DNA from: Clostridiales bacterium | GTDB taxonomy: Bacteria > Bacillota > Clostridia > Oscillospirales > QAMX01 | Length of the DNA stretch: 6,315 nucleotides | NCBI GenBank assembly: GCA_012841675.1 | Contig: DUUG01000078.1 | Coordinates: forward strand, 1-6,315 | Direction of reading: 5' to 3' | Shown: piece by piece, positions 4,955 to 6,315 of the stretch | Layout of the letters: the number at the start of each line of letters is the position of its first letter | How positions within the stretch are numbered: position 1 is the first letter of the stretch | The notes under the pieces: model-generated | The model's input: only the letters and a program-made list of their open reading frames with translations | Database searches by the model: none | Told to the model about the DNA's origin: nothing | Position numbers and translations under genes: made by a program

Positions 4955-6315
4955 ATGAAGCTTTCCTCCGATTTAAAACGCGTTGCCGACGAATTCAACG
5001 TGTATTACGCAAATTTTAATCCGGACAGCAAGCGGCTTTTGAAGCTGGTCGGCGAAATGTATGAAAAACGCAAATCAGAGCCTTCCTACCTGCTAAAGTC
5101 CTCTTTGCATGAACTTATGTGTCACGAATGCGAAGTGAAGCTTTTTAGGAATTCGCCGTTTTTCTTTGAAATCAGCTCCGGGCGCCCCCGTTATTCCTGG
5201 GGCGGGCTGCAATCTCCGGTCGGTTCGTTCCTACATAATATCACCGCTGACAGATGGCTGAACCCTTATGCCGACGCGCTGGAAACCGACCGGGAAGAAG
5301 GCCTGATTCACTGCTGGAACAACCCCGTGGGCTTCGACCACCACTGCCCAGGGTATGACCGCCTGCTTTCCGTTGGCCTGCGCGGAATTATGGATCAGGC
5401 CCAAAGAGAGCTGGACAAATGCGCCGACCCCGCAAAGCGCGATTTTTACACCGCTGTACTGCGCAGCGCCAAAGCGCTTGTTCATCTTGCAAAACGCTTT
5501 GCGCGGAAAGCCGCCGAGCTGGCCGATGCCGCCGAAAGCGAGCCTGAAAGGGCGCACTTTGAAAAAATCCGGGCCACCGCCGAAAACGTCCCCCTAAACC
5601 CGCCGAAAACCTTTTACGAAGCATTGTGTGCCATTCTGTTTTTCCGGGAATGCGTCGGCTCTATAGAAGGAATCGGGTTCAGCACACTGGGCCATCTGGA
5701 CAGGATGCTTATCCCGTATTATGAAGCCGACCTTGCCGCCGGCCGAATAACCGAGGAGGAAGCTTTAAAGCTTATCCACACGTTGTTCATTTACACCGAA
5801 GTTCGCTTTGACGCCGAAAAAAGCTACAACGAAACTTCCACAACCACTATCCTCGGCGGCTGCGACAGGGACGGAAACATCATCTATAACGAAGTTACAA
5901 AGCTAATCCTCAAAGCCCTGCTGGAAGGCCGGTATGTGGGAACGAAAGTTAACTGCCGCATCTCACCCCGACATCCGCGGGAATACTTCCGAAAACTCGC
6001 TGAAATTCAGACGGCAAACCTTCCGTCCATCGTCATGCAGAACGACGACGTGATCATTGCGGCGAGGGTAAAGCTCGGTCAGGCACTGGAGGACGCTAGG
6101 CTCTATGTAAGCGGCGGCTGCCACGAAGTGGTCCTTGCCGGCACGGAGGTCAACACCCGCGCCGACACCTGGATCAGCCTGCCGGCCATTTTGCTTCATA
6201 CTTTGAAGGAAAACGGAAACTTCGACGATTACCAAGGCCTTTACGCCGCATTTTTGCGCAACACCGCGGCCTATTACGAGAAAATCGTCCGACTGAAAAA
6301 CGAAGGCGAGAAGCA
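4955..6315 (+). CDS. Pyruvate formate-lyase family glycyl radical enzyme, N-terminal part (runs off right edge)
   Basis: The frame is open for 453 codons from the ATG at 4955 to the window end. PFL-domain signs are seen in order: GFDHHCPGYDRLLSVGLRGI (126-145), matching the H-x-x-P-x-Y region near the middle of the N-terminal half; GHLDRMLIPYYEADLAAGRI (246-265), the well-known LDQ-x-L-x-P-Y-Y segment; then GGCHEVV with Cys389 and Glu391. Cys389 is in the position of the active-site thiyl cysteine. The Cys-x-Glu arrangement is that of dehydratase- and decarboxylase-type enzymes (usually GCVE) and differs from the Cys-Cys pair of true pyruvate formate-lyase. The radical-bearing glycine loop should lie 300 or more residues further on, outside the window. 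The adjacent activase is its probable partner. GCHE in place of GCVE, together with FDHHCPGYD, does not match any characterised class I can name, so the substrate is unknown. Confidence 0.95.
   Translation, partial: MKLSSDLKRVADEFNVYYANFNPDSKRLLKLVGEMYEKRKSEPSYLLKSSLHELMCHECEVKLFRNSPFFFEISSGRPRYSWGGLQSPVGSFLHNITADRWLNPYADALETDREEGLIHCWNNPVGFDHHCPGYDRLLSVGLRGIMDQAQRELDKCADPAKRDFYTAVLRSAKALVHLAKRFARKAAELADAAESEPERAHFEKIRATAENVPLNPPKTFYEALCAILFFRECVGSIEGIGFSTLGHLDRMLIPYYEADLAAGRITEEEALKLIHTLFIYTEVRFDAEKSYNETSTTTILGGCDRDGNIIYNEVTKLILKALLEGRYVGTKVNCRISPRHPREYFRKLAEIQTANLPSIVMQNDDVIIAARVKLGQALEDARLYVSGGCHEVVLAGTEVNTRADTWISLPAILLHTLKENGNFDDYQGLYAAFLRNTAAYYEKIVRLKNEGEK

Noticed and set aside
5231..6235. 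Several ORFs in other frames and on the minus strand inside the glycyl radical enzyme gene
   Set aside because: They are shadows of the GC-rich coding frame, which is open without a stop from 4955 to the window end.

Overview
The window looks like part of a chromosome from a spore-forming Clostridia-type Firmicute. The evidence is a sigma-K-like sporulation sigma factor (N-terminus at the left edge, plus a decayed second copy inside), AAAGGAG-type ribosome binding sites, a K+-dependent Na+-type membrane pyrophosphatase, a BspA-like leucine-rich-repeat tail, and an oxygen-sensitive glycyl radical enzyme operon, which implies anaerobic life. The species cannot be named from the sequence.

Layout. 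Positions 1-118 (minus) hold the first 39 codons of sigK, which continues off the left edge. Its upstream region (119-291) carries a strong ribosome binding site and a SpoIIID-like box. The block 2-291 recurs as a direct repeat at 3737-4023 (about 94% identical). Between the copies lie, all on the minus strand: a strong terminator (419-460), the 3' remnant of an LRR protein (483-710), the complete hppA gene for a membrane pyrophosphatase (779-2965), and an AT-rich spacer of about 480 bp (2966-3446) with a likely hppA promoter and two very short ORFs. The right-hand copy of sigK (3447-3851) is a pseudogene with a nonsense codon, two compensating deletions and a degenerate 3' part.

Right of the repeat the DNA becomes visibly more GC-rich and switches to the plus strand. 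A glycyl-radical-enzyme activase (4054-4938) is followed 16 bp later by its probable partner, a pyruvate formate-lyase-family glycyl radical enzyme (4955 to beyond the right edge). The activase would place the glycyl radical on the partner using S-adenosylmethionine and iron-sulfur clusters. The substrate of the enzyme cannot be read from what is visible.

The most notable structure is the duplicated sigK head. One copy looks functional. The other has lost its reading frame and its SpoIIID box but still carries a rightward promoter-like sequence that now sits just upstream of the activase start. No CRISPR, tRNA, rRNA, transposase or recombinase was seen.
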